Below, piece by piece: positions 48,601 through 59,564 of a stretch of DNA of 64,000 nucleotides. The notes under the pieces are model-generated. The model was not told where the DNA came from. It did no database searches and saw only the letters and a list, made by a program, of their open reading frames with translations. Position numbers and translations under genes: made by a program. The stretch's first letter is position 1, and the number at the start of each line of letters is the position of its first letter. Location of the stretch: the NCBI RefSeq assembly GCF_033568475.1, contig NW_027331831.1, positions 10,044,001 through 10,108,000 of the forward strand, written 5' to 3'. The DNA is from Henckelia pumila. Taxonomy: Eukaryota; Streptophyta; Magnoliopsida; Lamiales; Gesneriaceae.

Positions 48601-49792
48601 AGTCAAATTTGTTAGAATGGAAAAAAAGTCATAACTCGGATGACAATCAGATCTAGAAACAAACATAAGCCAATTGACTGTCGCAAAAGAAAGAAACGAA
48701 TGTACTCTGAATTGAGTACCTGACTCAGCGAAATCGATGGGGAGGAAAGGTGGTACTGCCACATATAATGAGAAAGGAGGTCTGATGATATAGATGAGAA
48801 TAGGGCAAAAGAAGAATGAGAAACAAGTAGGAGAAGGTTGGGATGACAGCCGCTGACTAAGAAAAAGGTGAAAAACGCAAAAACAGAAGCAATGTAAAAG
48901 GACAAATTCTGAAGATCCCAAACAAGGAAAAATGCATAGCTGAAACAACATGGGTAATACAATCGATATCTAAAGGACAGAAAGGTAAAATCACAAATTC
49001 GGTATGGATGTGGGACTCTTTCCATGCAAAGAACCACAGCCAAAACAAAAAAAAGCCAGCAATAAAGAACCACATTCATCAACGAAGTACATTACAAATC
49101 CATTTAGCGGAAAGACCAGACTGGAAAAAGGTAGGACTCACCAAGTTTACAGCACAGTGTGAACAAACTCCATATAATGCAAAACTATTCTAATCACAAG
49201 CTACAATAATGTATACAAAAAAAGATGCCAAAACAACTTGGTTAGAACATGAAATAACAGCAAAAACTGAGAGTTCTTAATTCTTATTAACTTGAAATCA
49301 TCCAACAATCCCAAAATATCAAGGCGAATAAAACAACGATCCTAAAACTATCACGTGCAGAAGCATCCTAAATTATCAGGCCCAGATGCAACCCTATAAT
49401 TAGCATGTGCAACAGCAGATATTCAAGACAATTTTCATAAACTGTTGCCAACTGCTAAAGGCGCGTGACTTACAATGATATAGAAACTTGGCGAGCGCGC
49501 ACACACACATATGTAGGGAGAGACACACACACACGCATATAGACTTAACACAAGGTTCTCTTGCATGAATGTATCAGAGAACATGGATAACCATTTTAAT
49601 ACTTTTCCAATAGACAATGTAGTAGTCTTCAGATGGTGGTTCGATAAATATAACAAGAAGATTTGTCATCATATTAAGAAGTAGCATAAACTTATAACTG
49701 GAAAGATGAAGTACAAATCTGCACATTTCCACACACACACACACATAAAAATCTCATGATGAAAAATAACTCAACATTTACACCATTTCCAG

Positions 49793-49834
<42 letters not shown>

Positions 49835-52800
49835 ACTTATGTGAACAAAAACATGGGGCACAGCAAGAAAGCATACTAGATAACAAGAAATTATTGCACG
49901 GTTACCAGTTTTCTCAACATAGTACAGGAAATTTTTGCATTCTTTCATGAGGTCTGCATGGTTTCCAAGTAAAGTAGCCACCTGACACAACAAAAATATT
50001 CATTTAGTTTGGTGACCTTGACAAAGGCATCATTGAAAAAATAAAAGTCAATTTTTAATGTAAATAAACAATTTGAATATTTTTTGGGGAAAATAGACTG
50101 AATCATACATCTAACACATTCATTTAGCAGCTAGTAAAGATTCAAATTAATGCGATGTATGAGCAGTCTCTACTACAGACTTTTGGCTTGTTATCTAGTC
50201 AATTGTGCATTAAGTTAGTGAGAAGTTTGTACTCTCCACCTTTCAACTGGCAATCTCAAGGAATATCCCAGCACTCATACGTTTTCAGATAAGAGAAGTA
50301 ATCATCCTCTCATAGGGTTCAAGGGGAAAGACTTTTGATCTTTGGATTCAAGTCAAATTGACTAAAGGTGCACAATACTTTATCAGAAGCACACCATATA
50401 TTTGATTCGTAAAGTGCCATAATTTGGAAACAGTATGCGCTGATAAAAGCTTCAAGATTTGAAATGTAAGAATGCAATGCGTACCAAAGAAGCATAGCTT
50501 ATTCATAACTGGAGAACATATATAAGTTAAAGGAAAAAATCAAGGTGATAGAAAATCTTCACCAGCATTTGAAACTCAGACAATGTGAAAATTTTCCCTA
50601 TGTAGGAACGAAGGCAATCTGAAATCTTTTCGCTTGTCTGGGGATCCTGTAATTTTTCCTTCACTTTCTCATAGAAAGATGACACTAGATCCTGCATACC
50701 TGAGCCAAAATTGATGATAACATTAAGATATATCTAAATGAACTTGATTCATTTTTATAGGACACCTAGAAAATAAAAACAGAAACTATAGTTCGTGATT
50801 TTAATAGTGTTCATTATGGGTACATTCGTCCAAATGGGTTGGAGCTTGAACAAGACTAATAAATTCAAGGGCCACACAATGACTTTTCCAAACAGGAGAT
50901 CAAGCAAAAATGTGATGGTTTCAACTTTCAATAAATTGAATATATGTCCAAAAAGAAGAATCAATTAGTCTATTCATACTGGAGACGCAATTATTTAAGA
51001 AAAAATAATCATCAAACTAGGTTCATCGTGCACATTAATGCTCAAAGCAATTATTCTGCCTCGATAAACCTGGTCGGTCACATAATGATCTGAGCGAGCA
51101 GATTTTGTTGTGTAGTTCATATTACCATCGCGTTCCCAATCATTCCTGTCACAATCTTCTCGTTTCTCATTTTCTTTTTCAATACAGTCCCACTGATCTG
51201 AATCGAGATGATGGATGTTCTGTTCATCAATGGAGGCAGAGGAAAAGGTTTCTTAACAAGCTAGCAGAGATATTACATACTCTCATTGAAAATAATTGCC
51301 ACATAATTATTAAAGGAAATTACCCTTGCAGCACTCATGGACCTAGCATTGATCGTGGGAGAGACTCCGCTATCATGACGGAGTCTATACCCCCTTCCCA
51401 ACTGATTATAACGGACATACTCAGCAACCATTGTATCGGGTAGAAAATGCATAAAGTTTTCAAGGAGATCAGTATGGCCATGAAGAAGAACTGAAACCTA
51501 GAAAACAAAATTGAAATTCTGAATGCCATAATTCCTGATTTTGATAAGTGTGGTTATCCATTTATGAATACAAATTTATGGATCAATACCTCCTGCATAG
51601 CCTCTGCTACTGACATGTCACCTTTTCTAAAAAATTGCATTATGTCTTGGAAATCACTGCACACGTTTTCATTATCTTCAAACCTAGTCTGCAATTAATC
51701 AGAAATAGTTCTCGCTACAGTTTCTGCAGGAAAAATGGAGAACCGAGCTATCAAGCTTTTAGAGTTGCACCTTGATTTTTCTCAAAAAATTAATTGCACT
51801 GAAGAATTCCACTTCCGTCTTTCTCTGCAGTGGTTCATCCTCCACACTGAAGACTTCCACTTCCTTCTTTATCTGCAGTGGTTCATCCTCCACAGGGAGA
51901 GTGATTTCATATCCCTCAGGTAAAAACGTACTGAAACCCAAAATAAGGTGTCTATGCCCATCAAATAAGTCCTTTACTCTCAATACAACACCTGCTGTAT
52001 CAACTCTACAAGCACCACAAAAAACAGAATGCAAATCCTTAACAGCTAAAAATTTGAGTTACAAATGTAACAAAGTGAAGGAAGAATTTTATTCTACCTT
52101 TGGGCCTGGAAATCTTTCAAGATTTCAAGAAGATGAGAATACTTTTCCTTACTGTCTTGAAAAGTATCCTTCACCTGTTTTAGGTACGCCACAGCATCAT
52201 ATTTCGCCAACCTATGCCGGCTGCTTGGGGTTGACATTTGGTCTTGCCCAGACCTGAATTCCCCCGATGAGCAAATGCCAAATCATTAGTGACACTTGAC
52301 TATCACCAAAGAAATCTATAAAAATTAAAAATCACCCCTCCCTCCCACCCCCACCCCAATATATTAAAATCCGCATTCGTAAAACATTTATTATCTATGA
52401 AGAAAAATAAAAAAGCAATCTCGTGAAGTGACCGTGATGGAACTGAGCTTATACCTAACAACTCAAAAACAATTAGATGAAGGGCTGTAGCTCCTGTTAC
52501 TCCCTTAAAATACAACTATCGTCGTTTTAGACTGGTAAACATCCCCGGACCAAAAAAGAAATGCTTGTAATAACCAGATTCATACATTCACTATTGTGGT
52601 GAATGAAAGCAGAGTAATATCCATAGCAAGCAAGCAAGCATAGAGAACAACAAAGTTAACAAGATCTTGACTTTCAGACTCCACGCAATAGAACGGTCAT
52701 TAACAACATAATACATGAAACTCAATGATACCACAGATTAAACAAAAAAATAAATAAAAATAGAGGCAATAAAAGAAATAAAACTCATTGTCGGATAAAA

Positions 52801-52915
52801 ACAACCAGAGCACGAACTCATAATCAATTCATTGACAATAAACTCACTGTTCAGCTGGAGAAAAGTTAATAGTGGGCCTCGTGAACAAATCATCCTTAGA
52901 GCTATACCGCTTCAT
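44696..52915 (-). CDS. SNL: SIN3-like (SNL) paired amphipathic helix corepressor lacking the HDAC-interaction region
   Basis: My model has 17 exons: 52848-52915, 52098-52253, 51771-52005, 51590-51688, 51324-51497, 51070-51192, 50563-50691, 49906-49981, 46943-47545, 46782-46897, 46127-46333, 45928-46028, 45695-45833, 45404-45556, 45153-45316, 44960-45082, 44696-44822. All phases agree, giving about 930 codons. PAH1 is at about 38-108 ([20 protein letters not shown]), PAH2 at 141-210, PAH3 at 286-353. [12 protein letters not shown] then follows directly, and SIN3_C runs from about 630 ([16 protein letters not shown]) to 860, with a basic tail. SIN3 proteins scaffold nuclear repressor complexes. 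Usual plant SNLs are about 1,300-1,400 residues and carry a histone-deacetylase interaction domain between PAH3 and LLAEIKE; here a 2.36-kb intron stands in its place. The exon 11 acceptor is the least certain. Confidence 0.85.
45631..45674. repeat. 44-bp uninterrupted G homopolymer (C on the SNL transcript)
   Basis: Forty-four consecutive G on the + strand, inside the 138-bp intron 45557-45694 of the SIN3-like gene, about 20 bp past the donor site. The poly-Pro frame through it is not coding, because the exon ends in LIHKLIKQ at 45695 and resumes with LQTIVTEE at 45556. Confidence 0.9.
47546..49905. other. Large SNL intron 8 (2.36 kb)
   Basis: It lies exactly where other SNL genes encode the HDAC-interaction domain. 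I found no trace of the conserved core of that domain on the minus strand. It holds an AC-rich run near 49728-49745 and a TA run at 49797-49824. The long hydrophobic minus-strand frame at 48612-49082 has no homologous features. Confidence 0.6.
51798..51893 (-). repeat. 48-bp tandem duplication in SNL exon 3
   Basis: Two adjacent 48-bp units (51798-51845, 51846-51893) differ at three positions. They are in frame and encode [16 protein letters not shown] followed by [16 protein letters not shown], lengthening the linker between PAH1 and PAH2 by 16 residues. Confidence 0.9.
52335..52357 (-). other. G-quadruplex-type tract in SNL intron 1
   Basis: The minus (sense) strand reads GGGGTGGGGGTGGGAGGG followed by AGGGG: five G runs with one-base loops, a canonical quadruplex motif in the pre-mRNA. 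Confidence 0.7.
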
Positions 52916-54044
52916 CTTAAACCTTTAAGATGATATTCTTGTTTTCGTATACTCCTTGATCCTCAAAAGAAAATCACACCTGTATTTCCAAATTGACAAA
53001 AAAAGATTATAACCCAACAACCTGTCAAAAGAAATTATCAAGCCCCCCGCCCCCCAACCCCACCCACCCCCCACACCCCAAAAAAAAAAAAAAAAAAGTT
53101 GATTGCATCAAAATCTTGATAACTACTTCAATTAAACACGCATAAGCAGTAAATCTACACAGATCACCTCCAAATTACCGTATCATCAAAAAAGATCCTG
53201 AAAATAAACAAGAAAGCATAATAACTAAAAAACAAATCACATTACTTGATTAAAGAAACAGCATAATTCGACATGCTGAGCAGTATGTGTATGTACACAT
53301 AGTTTGTACGTACAAGATTTGTCTGCGTGAAAATGGCAGGAGGAATTTGGCGGAGAGAATTTGTTGATTCCGAAAGCAAGAAATATGCATACATACTGAA
53401 AGAAAGAGAGGGAAATGGGAATTGTGTATGTATTGTCTGTCTCTTATATACAGATTACAGACACACATGGCTTGGCTTTGTTCCCAAAATTGGAACGAAA
53501 CAAGAGAATGCGAGTTAGTTAATATTCGTTAATATTTTATTATATAATAATTGTTAAATGGTTAATTTTTATTAACTAGTTTATTAATTACTTCAAGTGT
53601 CATGCATGCCATTACTTTTTGAACATTTATAGTTTAAAGAAATAACCAGACTAACAGAGCTCTTATAAAAACATTAATATAATTATACTCATCTTTGTTG
53701 TATACAAAATAAATTTTTATTATATTTTCTACATATAATTCAAAATGTAATCATTATAAATAAATATAAATCACATTATATTTTACTTGTTTTTTATTTG
53801 AGTTGAGATATTTTGAATTGATTTTTTTATTATTATTTTATAGTGTTACGTTGTAAAACTTATTACATTTTAACTTTAAAAATATTTCTTTTATTATTTT
53901 AATGATAATTTTCATACGTCCAAACACGTAAAATTGAATCACACACTTCCGGAAGAATTATTTTACCCTACATGGAAATGAACATAAGAATTTCACCACT
54001 CATTTTGGTCTAGGTTTCTTGATTACAGTTTTGTTCATGGTTCT
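52916..54044. other. SNL upstream region
   Basis: Contains the SNL promoter and leader. A C-rich tract at 53043-53079 (G-rich on the sense strand, several runs of four to six G) is followed by an A run. No other gene was seen; AT-rich from 53520. Confidence 0.45.
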
Positions 54045-54178
54045 CGCAGGATAGTACCCTGCGGGCAACGTGGAACTCCATGATATGTCAAAATCAATGG
54101 GTTTCACGTGGGACCCATTGACTTTGATTAATCATAATCCGCCACGCCACCCCTAGAGCACTACCCTGGGGTAGCATC
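54045..54178. repeat. Foldback sequence with TCAATGGGT hairpin
   Basis: TCAAAATCAATGGGT and ACCCATTGACTTTGA form a 15-bp stem (one mismatch) around TTCACGTGGG. The pairing continues more weakly outward (CATGATA / ATCATAATC, GGATAGTACCCTG / CACTACCCTGG). It is probably a small MITE; no target duplication was seen. Confidence 0.5.
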
Positions 54179-55541
54179 GACGTTTCCATTGATTACATAG
54201 CAACTTTTTTAAGATTGTGTTTGAATCAAATGATTTTAATGATGAAGAATTTGAAATGACTTTATGTTAAAATTTGAAATCCATGTGATGATTAAGAAAA
54301 ATAACTATTTCGAATTTGAAATTTATTGCTAATTGAATTTGTTCTTGTGAATTTGAGATCCCTCTCCACGTTTCTGTTCCAAATATTTCTGTCATATTAG
54401 TTGGGCCTTATTATTTTCATAACTTGCCTTTTTTTGACTTGAGCTTTAATTATGGATCCTGATTCAAGAAAAATACTGGATAGGCCCTGGTAGAGCCTGA
54501 TTTCCTAACAAGAGATTCAACCGAGCTTGGTGGGACCGTCAGGCCCAAAAAAAGGCCTCCAACCAATTTCTGCCCCCAACGTCAAAAACTTTCAACCTGC
54601 TAATTTAGAAGAGAAAACAATACATTTTTGGTAAATTTGGAAATTTTTCATAAAATTTAAGGTAAATAACTATACGATATAATATTAAAATAAAATCTCA
54701 GAATCATTCTAGGTTGTGTGTGCTTGTTTGATGTATTTCAAACTTCTTGATTTAAATTCAAATGAAATTGTAATGCACTCTAGTAAGTTAAGCACTTTTA
54801 ATTATACTCAAAATTAAACACAAACCTCTTGTAAGACTTCTTATGCTCAATTTTATGAGACGGATATTTTATTTGAGTTATGAAAAATTATTATTATTTA
54901 TATCAAATATTACTTTTTATTGTAAATATATATAGAATTGATCTGTCTCACAAGAAACATATTCTTTGAAATATATTCTTCAAATGATCAATTCCATAAA
55001 TCTAAGCACAGTCTTACACATTTTAATCATAGGAGTATTCCCGAAAATATACGTTGTTGTAGTAGTAATAATAATAGTGGTTTATTATTATTATTATTTA
55101 GATGCAATCTTCCAATATAATTAAGTAAGTATATGTGTGATGAGTTGGCTCGATTTATATATAAATTGAAAAATAATATTTGATATAAGAAAATAATATT
55201 TTTCATGAATTGGATCAAATAGGATATTTGTTTTACAAAATTAGCATATGGAACAGTCTCACAAATTTTTTTATGTTTTGATAAAATTAGTGATCTCATG
55301 AATACTTAAAACTCTGGTGTATTCACATGTCTAACTTTCGTGTGGTCATGCTCAAAGTCTCGTGAACCTTGCATCAAGCTCTATCAAGTGGGGATTTGTC
55401 ATTTATCAAGACTATAACTTGAGATACAATAATGTATATAAAAACATGACCAATTGATATACCAATTTTCACTGTAACATGTTCATCTATTACTTTCGTC
55501 ACAATTATATACGTCATGTTTCATTTTTTGTTTGTCATGAG
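54179..55541. other. AT-rich intergenic with two GAGACGG-family MITE copies
   Basis: Diverged copies of the MITE lie at about 54842-54952 (TATGAGACGGATATTTTATT ... CTGTCTCACAAG) and 55132-55266 (ending CAGTCTCACAAA). No gene was recognised. Confidence 0.5.
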
Positions 55542-55986
55542 TAGGGGTGCAAACGAACCGAATCGAGCCGAATAATGGTAAAATTTTAAGGTTTGAATTC
55601 GGCTCGATAAGAGTATATTCGAGTTCGAGCTCGATTCGAAGTTCGATAATTTCAAATATTTTGGCTCGAGTTCGGCTCGAAATGAAGTTCGAGTTCGAGT
55701 TCGGTTCGAAATATTCGAACCTATTCGTGAACTATTCGGATATTATGGTTCGAAAAGCTCGAAATGTATATATATTATTATATAATTATATTATATTAAT
55801 TAAATATTAAAGCTCACGAACTATTCGCGAACTATCGAACAGAGTAATTTCGGCTCGAGCTCGGCTCGAAAAAAAGTTCGAACATGTTCGAATTCGGCTC
55901 GAGTTCGATAAGCTCGAATACGAATCAAATATTTATCGAGCGGGCTCGTAAAGCTCACGAACAAGTTCGGTTCGTTTGCACCCCTA
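55542..55986. mobile_element. Word-repeat hAT-like MITE, word TTCGAG/CTCGAA
   Basis: The terminal inverted repeats are near-perfect: TAGGGGTGCAAACGAACCGA at the left and the same on the complement of the right. The flanks GTCATGAG and GTCTTGAG are an 8-bp duplication with one mismatch. TTCGAG, CTCGAA and GGCTCGA words recur more than twenty times, with a short AT-rich core at about 55760-55805. It has no coding capacity. Confidence 0.82.
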
Positions 55987-56387
55987 GTCTTGAGTATGTA
56001 GGTTTGTACTATATTTAACAGTATTTCTCTATTTTTTTACTAATATACTTTTATTAACTACGCATTGAAAAAAGTACAACTATTTTTTGAATGAATTAAA
56101 TATATAAGATTTGTATATAATTTTTTTTCCAATAATTTTCTTAATCTACCTAAAATTTAGATATAATCAAGATGAATGAAATGATTAATTGCATTAACTA
56201 TATCAATTGCAATCAAAATTTGACAACACTCTTCTATTAATCACCAATAACATTTGGATTTGGTGATGAGAAGATTTAATCTATTAATTTCTGTCAAGAA
56301 GTTATATATTTAGATCGGACCTTTATTTAAGGTAGTGTTCAGATTGCTTCTAGAAAACACTTTTAAGTTTTTTCTTTATATAATTTT
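55987..56387. other. Intergenic, no gene seen
   Basis: AT-rich sequence with no supported feature. Confidence 0.4.
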
Positions 56388-56700
56388 GGGAAAATTGTTT
56401 TTTTGGTCTTGTATGTTTGTCACTTAGCGATTTCAGTCCTTTATATTTTCAGGTTTCAATTTTAGTTCGCTATCTTTATTTTTTTGGCAATTTTAGTCTT
56501 TTTTTCGACGTGGCGCTGACGTGACACCAATTCAGTGCTAATGTGAAGATGACGTGTGCAGTGTCACGTAAGCATTTTCGAATAAAAAAGACCAAAATTG
56601 CCAAAAATCAAAACATGCAGAACTAAAACTAAAATATGAAAATATAGAAAACCAAAATCGCAAAGTGACAAATATACAGGACAAAATTTATAGTTTTCCC
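56388..56700. mobile_element. Foldback MITE with GACGTG-type core (copy 2)
   Basis: The left arm GGGAAAATTGTTTTTTTGGT and the complement of the right GGGAAAACTATAAATTTTGT continue into matching CCTTTATATTTTCA-like stretches. The core contains GACGTGGCGCTGACGTGACA and TGACGTGTGCAGTGTCACG. Same design as 20413-20721 and 57360-57655. Confidence 0.7.
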
Positions 56701-57359
56701 TATAATTTCAAAAAAAACTCAAAAGCGCTTACTAGAAGCAAATCTCAAACACTACTAATTCATCGATCAAATTTCAGTCTTTTCTAATTCATATCCAATC
56801 TTGCTCAAAAAAAATTCATATCCAGTCGTGCCTCGATTATTCAAAGCAATACAATTCTCCAACAACTATAAATTAGAACAAACATGAAGCATAGGATCAT
56901 CTGAAACTTGCTTGAAATATAGAATTTTATTTCCGTACATTGACATCCTAATTTATTATTTGAATATTACCTCACACTTGGTTTTGTGTGAATTTAGAAT
57001 TAATTTCTTAACCGACAATTTAATTAGCCTGTTAATTTTGGGCTGGATATATATAATTAACTAAATATTGTTTATATTTATTATAACACCTTTTCAATGC
57101 TCGAAAATGAGATCAAATCTCTCAAAAAATCTGATGAATAGACAAGGAGACCCTCCATTATTCAAAGTACGTACACTCTCATTCTTTGCTATTCATTGCT
57201 TGGGTTTTCAAACATAACCTTCTTACAAATGTTTAATTGAACGTCGGAATGTATACGTCATAACGCCTCTCACGTTGTGACACATAAAATTATTTGTTGG
57301 ATTTGTTGAAGTATTCGACAACCCGAAAATATTCTTAAAAGTAACTATATTTTTTTTTA
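56701..57359. other. Intergenic, no gene seen
   Basis: AT-rich; nothing supported. Confidence 0.4.
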
Positions 57360-57655
57360 GAAAACATGTTTGTCATTTTGTGATTTCGGTCTTTTATGTT
57401 TTTATATTTTAGTTTTAGTTCTACATATTTCGATTTTTGATAATTTTAGTCATTTTTATTCGAAAATGTTTACGTGGCACTATACACGACAGCTCCACAT
57501 CAGCATTGCATATGTGCCACATCAGCGCCACATCGAAAAAATAAATAAAATTGCCAAAAAAAACAAAGATAACGGACTAAAACTGAAATCTGAAAATATA
57601 GAGGATCGAAATCACAAAATAACATACATACATGACCAAAAAAATAATTTTTCTT
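57360..57655. mobile_element. Foldback MITE with GACGTG-type core (copy 3)
   Basis: The left arm TTTGTGATTTCGGTCTTTTA pairs with the complement of the right TTTGTGATTTCGATCCTCTA, and TTTTAGTTTTAGTTC with TTTCAGTTTTAGTCC. The core has ACGTGGCACT and GTGCCACATCAGCGCCAC. The left outermost segment seems lost relative to the other copies. Confidence 0.65.
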
Positions 57656-58694
57656 ATTTTTTTTAAAGTTACACTTACATCAATCGTATATTCTACATTT
57701 TACACACATGTATATCAATGGATCGACACTCTTCCTAAAAAAAATGACACGAAGCATGAAGCACAAAACTCATAACATGTATTGATTTTGCCCACACAGT
57801 ATATACAGATAAGGATAATAGGGACATGGCGAAAATTGAATGGAAAAAATACAAAAAAATGACGCGACAATATTGTGACAATTATTACAATGAAGGGAAC
57901 AATAAAATGATAAGAGAATGTCGAGTGGGATGAGCATTATCCAATCATAATAAAGGGTGCCGTCGAGCCCATGAGGCCATGTGACTCGATTTTCATCCCT
58001 TCAACAATATTGTATCTGCATGTGGTTCTGTCCATTATCATTATCATTATCATTATTAAAACCGACAAATATAGGATTTAGGAGTTCATGATTTCATATA
58101 TTTTTACCTAAAATATTTCTACAAATATTTAATGTGCATTTTAATATTTTTATTTACAGAAATACAGAATACATTTGCTTTGCCATAAAAAAAAATCTTT
58201 AAAAAGATATTATACAATTGCTATTGTTGTGTGTCTTAATGGCATTCTGGTGGTAGTCACATTTCAAACAAGGGTCAAAGCATATGGTTGGGAGCGATAA
58301 TCAATTTTGTTTGGGAGATTGGTCGAAACATATATAAGGTTTAAACTGTATATTGTATGATTTGAAAAGATAAGAATTAATTGTTAGCATATGCTGTTTG
58401 TTTATCTTCAGATCTGGAACACTGCAACTCAGCAACAAGAATGACGTCGAGGTAAGAGTATAACACTCTTTTCGCAAGACGAAATTGTCCGGTTACAAAG
58501 TGCTAAACTGGTATCGGCAATCGTCTCTAAGATACAACGATTGTACTTATCAAGAATTGAAGCACCACAACTACTTGATTTTTGCGAACTATTATATGCT
58601 GCAATTTCAAGTGATTAGAAGAGAATTTTTGCAGGAATATGAATGCACTTGTGTGTTGTGTATCTTGTAATGCAGACATGGGATTGATTATATA
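57656..58694. other. Intergenic left of Copia, with a short protein-like open frame
   Basis: Mostly AT-rich. At 58445-58618 a + frame of 57 codons ends in TAG and includes QDEIVRLQSAKLVSAIVSKI and APQLLDFCELLYAA, which reads like real helical protein sequence. It has no start codon in frame, and I do not recognise it. The preceding ATGACGTCGAG followed by GTAAGAG looks like a donor site. It lies about 75 bp from the Copia insertion and could be an exon of a disrupted gene or chance. Confidence 0.3.
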
Positions 58695-59509
58695 TGTTAG
58701 GAATCAATCCGAATTTGAAGATCGAGAATTCATCAGGCAAACGAACCACACAAATAAGAACAATAATCCCAGAAAGCAGATGAACCCAACACACACAAAT
58801 CAATCAACCAACTTACGCGAAAGCGATTAAACGACGCAAGTATTTACGTGGTTCGGCAAAGATTTGCCTACGTCCACGGGAGAGCAACACACATACTTTT
58901 ATTAATCACCCAACAGAACAACCCAAGCTCAAGAACAGAGCTTATTACAGATATGGATAACGAAAAAAACTCTCAAGCTAGATACAGACTCAATTCAAGC
59001 TTTTGATACTTGAATTTTTTCCGTCACAATCTTCGCTTGTTTCTCTCCTCCGAAATCTCTCTTTTGTTCTCTCAATATATTCTGAAGAATCTGATTTTCT
59101 GTTATTCTCGTTGCGGTCAGCTTCCATCTGCTTATATAGAGAATTTAGACCGACTTTCATCTTGGGCTTTAGGTCAACAGTAACTTATGACCCAATTACA
59201 AAGTCAACATGGTCCAGCCCGATAAGTCTTCATTCATCAGTTTGATCTGCCCTTGTATTTTGATCTGCATCGATCTGCCTGCAAGCGTATAGCTTTTTGA
59301 ACACTTCATCTGACTTCTAACCAAGTCACAATACTCGAGCAATCTATCTGCATGAACTCATCCGAAGACTCGTCTGACCATCACATCGATCTGATCCCAG
59401 TATACGATCTGGCCATGAACTCATCTGAACACTGAGCTCATCTGATCTGTACCATTCGATCCGATCTCTTCTCTATTCCCATTCAATCTGATAGAAGCAT
59501 ACTTCAACA
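58695..59509 (-). repeat. Copia 3' LTR (complete)
   Basis: In element orientation it starts TGTTGAAGTATGC and ends CCTAACA. A TATA-like CTATATAAG lies at 59131-59139 and AATAAA at 58898-58903, consistent with U3-R-U5 order on the minus strand. Confidence 0.92.
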
Positions 59510-59520
59510 ATCTCCACCTT
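59510..59520 (-). other. Copia polypurine tract
   Basis: AAGGTGGAGAT on the minus strand, directly before the 3' LTR; the priming site for plus-strand synthesis. Confidence 0.85.
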
Positions 59521-59564
59521 GATTCTTGCAGAAGGAATGCTGCTCTCCATCCTAGCCGCCTTGG

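Noticed and set aside
48565..49082. Long hydrophobic minus-strand open frames
   Set aside because: They lie within SNL intron 8, have no domain features and overlap each other in two frames.
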